DNA of 36,289 bases from an uncultured Oscillibacter sp. (lineage in GTDB: Bacteria > Bacillota > Clostridia > Oscillospirales > Oscillospiraceae), in contig CAJUCO010000026.1 of assembly GCA_910585245.1 (NCBI GenBank), positions 1 to 36,289 of the forward strand. The letters run 5' to 3'. This document shows positions 25,163-32,269 of the stretch, piece by piece. Within the stretch, counting starts at the first letter, position 1; each line of letters begins with the position of its first letter. A program made the position numbers and the translations under genes. The notes below the pieces were generated by a model, which saw only the letters and a list, made by a program, of their open reading frames with translations, was not told where the DNA came from and searched no databases.

Positions 25163-26179
25163 ATGCCCAGTATCTCTGTCATCGTCCCCGTCTATCAGTC
25201 GGAGAAGTTCCTGCACCGCTGTCTTGACAGCGTCGCCCGCCAGACCTTTTCCGACTGGGAGCTGCTTTTGGTAAACGACGGCTCCACCGACGGTTCCGCC
25301 GCCCTGTGCGACCAGTTTGCCGCCAAGGACCAGCGGGTCCGAGTCTTTCACCGCAAACGCAACCGGGGCGTCAGCGAAGCCCGAAACCTGGGGCTAAGCG
25401 AGGCCAGGGGAGATTATGTCACCTTTCTGGACGCGGACGACTGCTATGAGTTCCACGCCTTGGAGACCCTCTGGAACCTCCGGCAACAATCCGGAGCCGA
25501 CGCCGCCGCCTGCGGACTTACGTATCTTTTTCCCGACGGGAAGCAGTCTGTGCAAAGCCAGCTCCCCCCCGGAATTTACGACCAAAACGGCATCCGGGAA
25601 ACGCTGATCAATCCCCTGGTGGGGGATCGGTTGACCCAGCCGGTATTCAACGGCTACAGCGTCTGCTACCTCTTCTCGGCGGAGATCATTCGCAAGTCCC
25701 GCCTCACCTTTGACGGCCCCTATCTGGAGGACGAGCTCTTCGTTCTGGAGTACTTCTGCAACGCCCGCTCCTTGGCGGCGACGGACCAACCTCTCTACCG
25801 CTATTTCCTCCACCAGCAGTCCGCCACGCACCGCTACATGGCGGACTTTCCCCAGGTCTTCACCCGCTTCATGGACCGAAAGGAGGCTCTGGTGGCCCGG
25901 TACGGTCTGGAGGCCGCCCGGCCTCAGTGGCGGGAGAGCAGCAACTGGGCGGGCCTTCTCATCCAGGTGGGCAATGAATACGCCAAGGACAACCCCAAAT
26001 CCATCCTCCAGCGGCAAAAGGCCGTCAAGGAATTTTGCCGCCGCCCGGAGATGGAGAAGGCCATCCGGGAGCTGGTCCCCATGGGCCTCAGCCCCAACAA
26101 GCAGATGGTGGCCAACCTGATTCGGGGGAGGCACTTTTTCACCCTGACCCAGCTTTACCGCCTGAAAAACCGCATTTGA
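25163..26179 (+). CDS. Family 2 glycosyltransferase
   Basis: A 338-residue GT-A fold enzyme that moves a sugar from a nucleotide sugar onto a glycan or lipid carrier; sugar and acceptor are unknown. The start is typical (MPSISVIVPVYQSEKFLHRC), with VNDGSTDGS (about 37-45), the RNxGxSEARNLGL block and the metal-binding D90-A-D-D93. YLEDELFVLEYF is the expected second acidic catalytic region. The C-terminal 120 residues are helical and do not contain an obvious membrane segment. The ATG at 25163 follows GTGGAGG. The O-antigen-ligase-like gene follows after 72 bases on the same strand, suggesting shared work on a surface polysaccharide. Confidence 0.92.
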   Translation: MPSISVIVPVYQSEKFLHRCLDSVARQTFSDWELLLVNDGSTDGSAALCDQFAAKDQRVRVFHRKRNRGVSEARNLGLSEARGDYVTFLDADDCYEFHALETLWNLRQQSGADAAACGLTYLFPDGKQSVQSQLPPGIYDQNGIRETLINPLVGDRLTQPVFNGYSVCYLFSAEIIRKSRLTFDGPYLEDELFVLEYFCNARSLAATDQPLYRYFLHQQSATHRYMADFPQVFTRFMDRKEALVARYGLEAARPQWRESSNWAGLLIQVGNEYAKDNPKSILQRQKAVKEFCRRPEMEKAIRELVPMGLSPNKQMVANLIRGRHFFTLTQLYRLKNRI

Positions 26180-26251
26180 CAGATCCGGACCGGGACCTCC
26201 GCGGCTTTCGCGGTTCCCCCCTTCAAGACGACGCACGAAACGAGGAACGCC

Positions 26252-27766
26252 ATGACTCTTTGGAAAGAAAGCACTCTTTATCATCTTCTTCTGCTTCTCC
26301 TCACCGCCTATCAAGACAGCAGGCTGCACCGTCTGGCCGTCCGGATCGGGGCTTGGTGTACCCGCCAAATCGACGAAAGCGCCTTCCTTCGGCCCCTGTG
26401 CCGGGAGGGGGTTGTGGCCCGGTCCTGGTCCGGCAGCATAGCCTGCCGGTTGCTGAGCCGGCTGGTAAATCTACCGGGACGGCTGCTGCGAACGCTCTAT
26501 TTGCTCCTGGAGGGAACCCTTCAGGACAGCCTCTTTGCCCGCCTCTCCTTCCGCCTGGGGGACGAAACCGCCGTGGCCGAGAGTTGGCTGATCCTGCTCC
26601 TTTGGATCATCCCCTATGAATACTGGAACAATGCCTATACCCTCCTGGCCTTCCTGGCCCTCTTGCTCCTGCTTCACGCCGGGGCCATGGGCCGGGGAAA
26701 CCGGACTTTGGACGTGGAAACCACCGGCTTCTTCCCCGCCCTCTTTTTCGCCGCCGTAGTCTTGGGGGTGGTCTTCTCCCTGACCCGAAACGTCTCCACG
26801 CGCTTTTTCATCTATCACGTCTCCGCCGCCCTGTGCGTGCTGGTGACGGTCAGCGCCCTCCGCTCCGGGGAGGAATTAAAACGTCTCGCAGCGGGGGCCT
26901 CCGGCTGTGTGGCCGTCTCCTCCCTGTACGCCATCTTCCAGCGCCTCTCCGGCCTGGAGGTCAACAAGTCCTATGTGGACATGGATCTCAACGCCGATAT
27001 GCCCAGCCGGGTCATGTCCTTTTTCGACAATCCCAATACCTTTGCCGAGGTGCTGCTCCTTCTGCTGCCCCTGACTCTGGCCCTGATTTTGTGCTCCAAG
27101 CGCCTTTTGTCCAAGCTGGCGGCCTCCCTGGCCTTCCTTCTGGGGGGAGCTGCCCTGGGTATGACCTATTGCCGCGCCGCCTGGATCGGCGCCGCCTGTG
27201 CCATGGTAGTCATGGTCTTTTTGTGGAAGCCGAAGCTGCTGCCCCTCTTTTTCGCCCTGTGCCTGCTGGCGGTGCCCTTCCTCCCCGCCAGCATCTGGAA
27301 CCGCGTTTTGACCATTTTCGACAGTTCCGACTCCTCCACCTCCAGCCGTTTCCCCCTCTTCAAAGCGGGGATGGAGGTCATCGCCCGCCGTCCCCTCTCC
27401 GGCGCGGGCCTGGGCACCGCCGCCGTCCAGCGGTATGTGAAGCTGCTGAATTTCTACCACGCCCGAACCCCCTTCGTTCACTCTCACAACACCTACATCC
27501 AGGTTTGGGCGGAGCTGGGCGTCCTGGGCTTTGTGGGCTTTGTGGGCTCCGCCCTGTGGGGCGTCAAGCGGGCGGCCCACGCCGTCCGGCATTGCGGCGA
27601 TTCCGCCGCCAGGACCATCACTTGCGCCGCCTGCGCCGCCCTGTGTGGAAGCCTGGTCTGCGGACTGGCGGACTATCTTTGGAACTACCCCAGGGTGATG
27701 TGCATTTTCTGGTTTGTCTTCGCCCTGGCCCTGGGCGGGGCAAAGCTGTGCGCGGAAACCCCCTGA
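26252..27766 (+). CDS. O-antigen ligase/polymerase-like membrane protein
   Basis: A 504-residue polytopic membrane protein of the WaaL/Wzy_C type (O-antigen ligase family). After an N-terminal region of about 110 residues with a basic, partly amphipathic character, at least ten hydrophobic segments follow. The typical signature lies near the C-terminal third: RFPLFKAGMEVIARRPLSGAGLG and then TPFVHSHNTYIQVWAELGVLG, where the His residue is the family hallmark. In organisms without lipopolysaccharide, such proteins are thought to polymerise or attach teichoic-acid-like or capsular glycans to carriers. The ATG at 26252 is preceded by GAAACGAGG. It probably forms a unit with the glycosyltransferase upstream; a hairpin-rich region (27783-28002) follows. 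Confidence 0.88.
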   Translation: MTLWKESTLYHLLLLLLTAYQDSRLHRLAVRIGAWCTRQIDESAFLRPLCREGVVARSWSGSIACRLLSRLVNLPGRLLRTLYLLLEGTLQDSLFARLSFRLGDETAVAESWLILLLWIIPYEYWNNAYTLLAFLALLLLLHAGAMGRGNRTLDVETTGFFPALFFAAVVLGVVFSLTRNVSTRFFIYHVSAALCVLVTVSALRSGEELKRLAAGASGCVAVSSLYAIFQRLSGLEVNKSYVDMDLNADMPSRVMSFFDNPNTFAEVLLLLLPLTLALILCSKRLLSKLAASLAFLLGGAALGMTYCRAAWIGAACAMVVMVFLWKPKLLPLFFALCLLAVPFLPASIWNRVLTIFDSSDSSTSSRFPLFKAGMEVIARRPLSGAGLGTAAVQRYVKLLNFYHARTPFVHSHNTYIQVWAELGVLGFVGFVGSALWGVKRAAHAVRHCGDSAARTITCAACAALCGSLVCGLADYLWNYPRVMCIFWFVFALALGGAKLCAETP

Positions 27767-27782
27767 CCCCTCAAAAAAGCAA

Positions 27783-27809
27783 GCCCCCGGCGGAACTCTG
27801 CCGGGGGGC
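27783..27809. repeat. Hairpin H1, first copy of a GC-rich inverted repeat
   Basis: GCCCCCGGCGG-aact-CTGCCGGGGGGC forms a stem. The same sequence (AAGCCCCCGGCGGAACTC) returns at 27971-27988. The T run is on the minus strand only (TTGCTTTTTT), so it could terminate minus-strand readthrough from the AIM24 gene. Confidence 0.55.
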
Positions 27810-27917
27810 AGGGATGCGAAAAATTTTTCGTATCCCTGCCCAAGTTTTCAGAACCCGCAGGACATTCTGAAAACTTCTGATTGAAAACGAGAGGAACCCC
27901 TCCTGGGTTCCTCTCGT
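27807..27917 (+). repeat. Three-hairpin repeat element, copy A
   Basis: Three consecutive stem-loops: SL1 at 27807-27840 (GGCAGGGAT-G-CGAAAAA / TTTTTCG-T-ATCCCTGCC), SL2 at 27842-27876 (AAGTTTTCAGAA / TTCTGAAAACTT) and SL3 at 27887-27917 (a perfect 13-bp stem ACGAGAGGAACCC / GGGTTCCTCTCGT). TTCTGATTGAAAACGAGAG links SL2 to SL3 and is identical in copy B at 32046-32157. Stem sequences differ but stay paired. It lies 40 bases after the O-antigen-ligase stop and has no coding capacity. Confidence 0.7.
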
Positions 27918-27956
27918 AGCTCTCTTCCTTCCCGTCGCGGGAAATTTGCCTCTTAT

Positions 27957-28002
27957 TAAAAAAGCCCAACAAGCCCCCGGCGGAACTCCGCCGGGGGCTT
28001 GT
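27957..28002 (-). terminator. Hairpin H2, probable terminator of the AIM24 gene
   Basis: A 15-bp perfect stem, ACAAGCCCCCGGCGG (27969-27983) / CCGCCGGGGGCTTGT (27988-28002), 24 bases after the AIM24 stop. On the minus strand it is followed by TGGGC and six T. The GC core repeats hairpin H1. Confidence 0.65.
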
Positions 28003-28026
28003 TTACGCAATGTACATCACACGCGC

Positions 28027-28707
28027 TCAGCTCTTACTTGGCAGCACCGAGGCAATGGACCCGGCGAAGGCGCTCAGGGGCATGGTCTGGAGGACCACAT
28101 GGCCCGGCCCCGTAACCACGGTGTTGAACATTCCCTCGCCGCCAAAGAGGACGTTTTTCACGCCCTTCACGGTTTGAATGTCAATGGAGCAGGTCTCGTC
28201 CATCATGGCCAGGTTTCCAGTGTCCACGATCAGCTTCTCTCCCGGCCCCAGGTCGTATTCCACAGCGGAGCCGTCAATCTCCAAGAAGGCGATTCCCCGG
28301 CCGGAGAGCTTTTGCATGATGAAGCCCTCGCCGCCGAAAAAGCCCGCGCCCATCTTTTTCTGGAAGAAAACAGACAGCTCCACCCCCTGCTCCGAGGCCA
28401 GGAAGGCGGACTTCTGGGCCACAATGGATTTTCCCGGCCCAATCTCCACCGCCCGGATGGTTCCGGGGAAGCTGGAGGCAAAGGCGATCATCCCCGCCCC
28501 ACCCTTGGCGGTGTAGAGATTCTGAAACATGGACTCCCCGGAGAACATCCGGCCAAAGGCCTTTCCAATGCTGCCTCCGGCGGAGGTCTGCATCTCCATG
28601 TTGGGGCTCATCCACACCATGGAGCCCTTTTCCGTGATCATGGTCTCCCCCGCGTTCAGGTTGCAAATGACCACAGGCATGGGCTCGCCCTTAATTTCAT
28701 AATTCAT
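28027..28707 (-). CDS. AIM24 family protein
   Basis: A 226-residue protein of the AIM24/TIGR00266 family, a conserved double-psi-like beta structure found across bacteria and in mitochondria, with no agreed bacterial function. The match is by MITEKGSMVWMSPNMEMQTS, the repeated GPGKSIVAQ / GPGEKLIVDTGNL strands, GAGFFGGEGFIMQKLSGRG and VLFGGEGMFNTVVTGPGHV. It is glycine-rich, has no signal peptide and should be cytoplasmic. The ATG at 28707 follows AAAGGAG. Its own promoter is at 28760-28788; the divergent neighbour is spoVAD. The length is normal. Confidence 0.88.
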   Translation of the reverse strand: MNYEIKGEPMPVVICNLNAGETMITEKGSMVWMSPNMEMQTSAGGSIGKAFGRMFSGESMFQNLYTAKGGAGMIAFASSFPGTIRAVEIGPGKSIVAQKSAFLASEQGVELSVFFQKKMGAGFFGGEGFIMQKLSGRGIAFLEIDGSAVEYDLGPGEKLIVDTGNLAMMDETCSIDIQTVKGVKNVLFGGEGMFNTVVTGPGHVVLQTMPLSAFAGSIASVLPSKS

Positions 28708-28759
28708 GGTATCTCGCTCCTTTTTTCATTTCTATTCTTTATGGGGTTTGTTCCATCTC

Positions 28760-28788
28760 ACTATAGCAAAGCCCCCGCCTTTGCGCAA
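28760..28788 (-). promoter_or_regulatory. sigma-A promoter of the AIM24 gene
   Basis: Minus-strand TTGCGC (28783-28788), 17-bp spacer, TATAGT (28760-28765), about 50 bases upstream of the start. Confidence 0.6.
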
Positions 28789-28884
28789 GAGCCGTGGATA
28801 AAGACGGCACCTTTTGCGCCTTCCCTCCGTATAAAGCGCCCCTCAGCGGGCATCCTAGGAAAAACACACCACAAGGAGGCCGCT

Positions 28885-29901
28885 ATGAATAACAAACGGA
28901 TCGGGCGCCGCACCGTCGCTCTGGAGCATCCCCCCTCCGTCATCTCCTACGCCAACATCGGCGGCAAGCTGGAGGGGGAGGGCCCCCTGCGGGAGCATTT
29001 CGACGAACTGGATCAGGACTCTTTTTTTGGGGAAAAGACCTGGGAGAAGGCGGAATCCATCATGCAAAAACGGGTTCTCCAGCGGGCCCTGGACCAGATC
29101 AAGCTCAAGCCCGGAGACCTGGACTATATCTTCGCCGGGGACCTTTTAAACCAGTGCATCGGCTCCTCCTTCGGCCTGCGGGAGTTCGGTGTCCCCTTTT
29201 ACGGGCTCTATGGCGCCTGCTCCACCATGGGGGAATCCCTATCCCTGGCCGCCATGGCCATTGACGGAGGTTTTGCGGACAAGGCCGCCGCCATGACCTC
29301 CTCCCACTTCTGCACGGCGGAGAGGCAGTACCGGATGCCTGTGCCCTATGGCAACCAGCGCACGCCCACCGCCCAGTGGACCGCCACCGCCGCCGGATGC
29401 ACCATCCTGGCCTCTCAGGGGGAGGGCCCTTATATTACCCACATCACCTGCGGAAAAATCGTGGACAAGGGCATTGCCGACGCCAACAACATGGGGGCCG
29501 CCATGGCCCCGGCGGCCTACGACACCCTCTCCACTTTCTTTCAAGACACCAAAACCAAGCCCCAGGACTACGACCTGGTAGTCACCGGGGACCTGGGAGA
29601 GTTGGGCCACGCCATTGTCCGGGATTTCTTCTCCCGGGACGGCATTCAAATGGGGGACCGCTTCCAGGACTGCGGCCTCCTCCTCTACGACCGGGAAAAG
29701 CAAGATATGCACGCCGGGGGATCCGGCTGCGGTTGCTCCGCCTCGGTCTTCAACGGTTACCTTCTCTCCGGTATGCGGCAGGGAAAGTGGAACAAAATCC
29801 TCTTCGCGCCCACCGGCGCCCTCCTCTCCCCCACCTCCAGTTTCCAGGGTGAGTCCATCCCCTCCATCTGCCACGCCCTCTGCATCTCCACTTCTAAATG
29901 A
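28885..29901 (+). CDS. spoVAD: Stage V sporulation protein AD
   Basis: A 338-residue thiolase-fold protein that binds dipicolinic acid in the SpoVA complex of the inner spore membrane and is needed to load the spore core. It matches SpoVAD throughout: an RRTVALEHPPSVISYANIGG start, DYIFAGDLLNQCIGSSFGLR, GLYGACSTMGESLSLAAM (the thiolase nucleophile position keeps Cys), SSHFCTAERQYRMPVPYGNQRTP and GSGCGCSASVFNGY. It is full length. The ATG at 28885 follows AAGGAGG at six bases. spoVAC and spoVAE normally flank it; here it stands alone and spoVAE lies at 15761. Upstream I could not fit a spaced sigma-G promoter (a TATAAA lies at 28830). A strong terminator follows. Confidence 0.93.
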   Translation: MNNKRIGRRTVALEHPPSVISYANIGGKLEGEGPLREHFDELDQDSFFGEKTWEKAESIMQKRVLQRALDQIKLKPGDLDYIFAGDLLNQCIGSSFGLREFGVPFYGLYGACSTMGESLSLAAMAIDGGFADKAAAMTSSHFCTAERQYRMPVPYGNQRTPTAQWTATAAGCTILASQGEGPYITHITCGKIVDKGIADANNMGAAMAPAAYDTLSTFFQDTKTKPQDYDLVVTGDLGELGHAIVRDFFSRDGIQMGDRFQDCGLLLYDREKQDMHAGGSGCGCSASVFNGYLLSGMRQGKWNKILFAPTGALLSPTSSFQGESIPSICHALCISTSK

Positions 29902-29902
29902 G

Positions 29903-29930
29903 AAGAGGCCCGATTTTTGGGCCTCTTTTT
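29903..29930 (+). terminator. Rho-independent terminator after spoVAD
   Basis: AAGAGGCCC / GGGCCTCTT with a GATTTTT loop and trailing T run, one base after the spoVAD stop. Confidence 0.92.
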
Positions 29931-29975
29931 ACATATCTGCCAAGAACACCCCCCTAACCTTGTCTAAATCGCCGG

Positions 29976-30004
29976 TTGACTTCGGTACGAAATCAGACTA
30001 TAGT
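29976..30004 (+). promoter_or_regulatory. sigma-A promoter of marR with overlapping operator
   Basis: TTGACT (29976-29981), exact 17-bp spacer, TATAGT (29999-30004). The spacer and -35 carry an imperfect palindrome, TGACTTCG-gta-CGAAATCA (29977-29995), typical in size and position for a MarR autoregulatory site. The start near 30011 gives a leader of about 40 nt. Confidence 0.75.
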
Positions 30005-30050
30005 GTCGTTTGTGAGTCCGATTTCATACTTGAGAGAGGAACTTTTGCCG

Positions 30051-30491
30051 ATGGATGCCTATAAACTGTTTCAGGACTATATCTGCCTTCAACACCGGAT
30101 CGACGAATTTTACCACGGGCTGGCTGTCCGGCAAAAGCTCTCCGACAGCGCCCTGTTGGTGCTGTGGACCCTGGTGGACCTGGGGGAGGGCTGCACCCAA
30201 CGGGACATCTGCCTTCAATTCTCCCTGACCAAGCAGACGGTTCACTCCTCCGTACGGAAGCTGGCAAAGGAGGGGTTTTTGTCCCTCCGGCCGGGTCCCG
30301 GGCGAGAGGTCCGGGTTTATCCCACAGAGGCGGGGCGAACGCTCATCCAGGAAAAGGTCCTTCCCCTGAAAAGCGCCGAGGAAGCCGCCTCCCGGCGCAT
30401 GGGGGAGGAAGAGCTTAACGCCATGCTCCAGCTGACGCGGAAGTGGTTCGCCCTTTTTCAAGAAGAGGCGAACAACCTCCCCAAATTATAG
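30051..30491 (+). CDS. MarR-family transcriptional regulator
   Basis: A 146-residue winged-helix regulator. The DNA-binding core is clear: ALLVLWTLVDLGEGCTQRDI, then CLQFSLTKQTVHSSVRKLAK with the wing EGFLSLRPGPGREVRVYPTEAG, flanked by N- and C-terminal dimer helices. MarR proteins repress nearby transporter genes and release DNA on binding a small molecule; the ligand is unknown. The ATG at 30051 follows GAGAGGAA; the longer open frame begins at a TTG inside the promoter and is excluded. The MATE transporter gene lies 220 bases downstream on the same strand, the usual arrangement for an efflux pump and its regulator, with a structured region between. A palindrome in its own promoter suggests autorepression. 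Confidence 0.92.
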   Translation: MDAYKLFQDYICLQHRIDEFYHGLAVRQKLSDSALLVLWTLVDLGEGCTQRDICLQFSLTKQTVHSSVRKLAKEGFLSLRPGPGREVRVYPTEAGRTLIQEKVLPLKSAEEAASRRMGEEELNAMLQLTRKWFALFQEEANNLPKL

Positions 30492-30695
30492 ACGGTACAG
30501 CGGGAAGGAATCCCATGGACTCTTTTCCAAATACCCGCCGCCTCGCTGGAGTGTGCGCCGAATATGCGGCTTTAAAAACGCTTTGTTCGCTGCGGCGGCG
30601 GAAGAAACCGGCAGGTCCGCCGGCAGGCCAAGGGCTGTGGGCTTTTGCCCAACCACGGAAGGCCTTCTGTGCGGACAGCCGTAGAACTGTAAAGA
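30490..30695 (+). ncRNA. Candidate structured RNA between marR and the MATE gene
   Basis: A GC-rich stretch of about 205 bases with nested pairing and no gene. TACAG (30496-30500) can close with CTGTA (30687-30691). Inside are GCGGG/CCCGC near the 5' end, CCGCCGC/GCGGCGG across the middle, and near the 3' end a three-way junction: GGCTGT/ACAGCC enclosing GGGC-tttt-GCCC and CACGGAAGG/CCTTCTGTG. It ends about 10 bases before the MATE ribosome binding site. It may be a riboswitch-like leader or an independent RNA. Its size and the 5' GGGAAGGAATCCC block made me think of the raiA motif of Firmicutes, but I could not test this. Confidence 0.5.
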
Positions 30696-30711
30696 GAGAA
30701 AGGAACACCCT

Positions 30712-32040
30712 ATGCACATCCGTTTATCCGAGCATTTCACTTATGCCAAACTCCTGCGCTTCACATTCCCCACGGTGGTCATGCTGATCTTCACCTCTAT
30801 CTACGGCGTGGTAGATGGGGTCTTTGTCTCCAACTTCGCCGGGAAGACCGCCTTCGCCGCCGTGAACCTCATCATGCCCGCTCTGATGATCTTTGCCACG
30901 GTGGGCTTCATGCTGGGCACCGGCGGCAGCGCCGTGGTGGCCCGGACCATGGGCGAGGGGGACCTGCCCCGGGCGAACCGATATTTCTCCCTCATCGTCT
31001 TCGCCGGTTTTCTTGCCGGCGCCCTGTTGACCGTTGTCGGCCTTTTGATTATAGAGCCTCTTTGCATCCTTCTAGGGGCCCGGGGGGAACTGCTGCCTTT
31101 GGCCATCCTCTATGGGCGAATCCTCACCCTTGCCCTGGTTCCCTTCATTTTGCAAAATATGTTTCAGAGCTTCCTGGTAGCGGCGGAGCGGCCCAAGCTG
31201 GGCCTGGGGCTCACCGTGGCGGCGGGACTCACCAATATGCTGGGGGACTATTTGCTGGTTGGAGTCCTGCCCTGGGGGGTGGCCGGGGCGGCCATCGCCA
31301 CGGTGGCCAGCTCCTTTGTTGGGGGCGTTGTACCCTTGATCTATTTCCTCCTGCCCAACAAAACGCCTCTCCGCCTGACCAAACCCCGGTTTGAAAGACG
31401 GGTCCTGGCCCAGGCCTGTTCCAACGGCTCCTCAGAGATGATGAGCAACCTCTCCACCTCCCTGGTCAGCATTCTCTATAACTTTCAGCTCATGCGCCTC
31501 ATCGGAGAGGACGGCGTGGCGGCCTTCGGGGTCATCATGTACGTGAACTTCATCTTCATCGGCGTCTTTATGGGGTACTCCATCGGCGCGGGACCTGTGG
31601 TCAGCTACCACTACGGCGCGGGAAACCAGGAGGAGCTGCAAAGCCTCCTGCGCAAGAGCCTTTTGCTAATGCTGCTCTCCTGCGCCGGACTCACTGCCGC
31701 CGCCGTGGCTTTGGCGGGGCCCCTGTCCCGAATCTTCGTGGGTTACGATTTGGAATTGCTGGCCCTCACCACCCGAGGCTTCCGGCTCTACGCCCTGTCC
31801 TTCCTGGCCATGGGGTTCAACATCTTCGGTTCCGCCTTCTTCACCGCCCTGAGCAACGGCGCGATCTCCGCGGCCATCGCCTTTTTGCGGACACTCCTCT
31901 TTCAGACGGCGGCCATCTTCATTCTGCCTCTCTTCCTGGGGCTGGACGGCATCTGGCTGGCGGTGACGGCAGCGGAGCTTTTGACCCTGGCGGTGACGGC
32001 GGCGTTCCTCGTCACCCGGCAAAAGCGTTATGGCTATTGA
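30712..32040 (+). CDS. MATE-family efflux transporter
   Basis: A 442-residue inner-membrane multidrug and toxin extrusion protein with about twelve membrane helices in two homologous halves (LLRFTFPTVVMLIFTSIYGVVDGVF begins the first; AQACSNGSSEMMSNLSTSLVSILYNFQ begins the second). It exports organic cations or drugs using a Na+ or H+ gradient; the MepA-like subfamily is the closest I recognise. The ATG at 30712 follows AAAGGAAC. MarR lies upstream and is the likely regulator. The structured region at 30490-30695 would be the leader of this gene if marR and the pump share a transcript. A three-hairpin repeat begins five bases after the stop. Confidence 0.93.
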   Translation: MHIRLSEHFTYAKLLRFTFPTVVMLIFTSIYGVVDGVFVSNFAGKTAFAAVNLIMPALMIFATVGFMLGTGGSAVVARTMGEGDLPRANRYFSLIVFAGFLAGALLTVVGLLIIEPLCILLGARGELLPLAILYGRILTLALVPFILQNMFQSFLVAAERPKLGLGLTVAAGLTNMLGDYLLVGVLPWGVAGAAIATVASSFVGGVVPLIYFLLPNKTPLRLTKPRFERRVLAQACSNGSSEMMSNLSTSLVSILYNFQLMRLIGEDGVAAFGVIMYVNFIFIGVFMGYSIGAGPVVSYHYGAGNQEELQSLLRKSLLLMLLSCAGLTAAAVALAGPLSRIFVGYDLELLALTTRGFRLYALSFLAMGFNIFGSAFFTALSNGAISAAIAFLRTLLFQTAAIFILPLFLGLDGIWLAVTAAELLTLAVTAAFLVTRQKRYGY

Positions 32041-32045
32041 GCTTT

Positions 32046-32157
32046 CAGGCTGTCGAAAAAGGATTTTCCCCAGCCTGATCAAGGTTTTCAGACCTTTCAA
32101 AAGGTCTGAAAACCTTCTGATTGAAAACGAGAGAACCCCCTGATGGGTTTCTCTCGT
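32046..32157 (+). repeat. Three-hairpin repeat element, copy B
   Basis: SL1 at 32046-32077 (CAGGCTG/CAGCCTG with inner GAAAA/TTTTC), SL2 at 32081-32116 (a 17-bp perfect stem AAGGTTTTCAGACCTTT / AAAGGTCTGAAAACCTT) and SL3 at 32127-32157 (ACGAGAGAA/TTCTCTCGT). Same order and same linker as copy A. Changes such as G-C to A-T in SL3 keep the pairing. It is directly downstream of the MATE stop and upstream of the terminator at 32206. Confidence 0.7.
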
Positions 32158-32205
32158 AGCGCTTTTTCTTTCCCCTCGATTTTAAACAGCATTTTTGACA
32201 AGCTG

Positions 32206-32242
32206 AAAAGAGGCAAAGGCTTTCGGCCTTGCCTCTTTTTTC
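32206..32242. terminator. Bidirectional terminator, MATE and reductase genes
   Basis: AAAAGAGGCAAAGGC pairs with GGCCTTGCCTCTTTT (one bulge), loop TTTC. The plus-strand side has six T; the minus-strand side has four T, 29 bases after the reductase stop. Confidence 0.85.
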
Positions 32243-32269
32243 AAAACCCTATTACGCGCCGCCGCCCAC

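Noticed and set aside
28795..28834. A sigma-G promoter for spoVAD (TGGATA ... CGTATAA)
   Set aside because: The boxes are 27 bases apart, where 17-18 are needed, and the -10 match is poor.
30443..30787. A 114-codon plus-strand ORF across the marR-MATE gap
   Set aside because: It begins inside marR and ends inside the MATE gene in the wrong frame, with an Arg/Cys-rich product. The gap is better explained by RNA structure.
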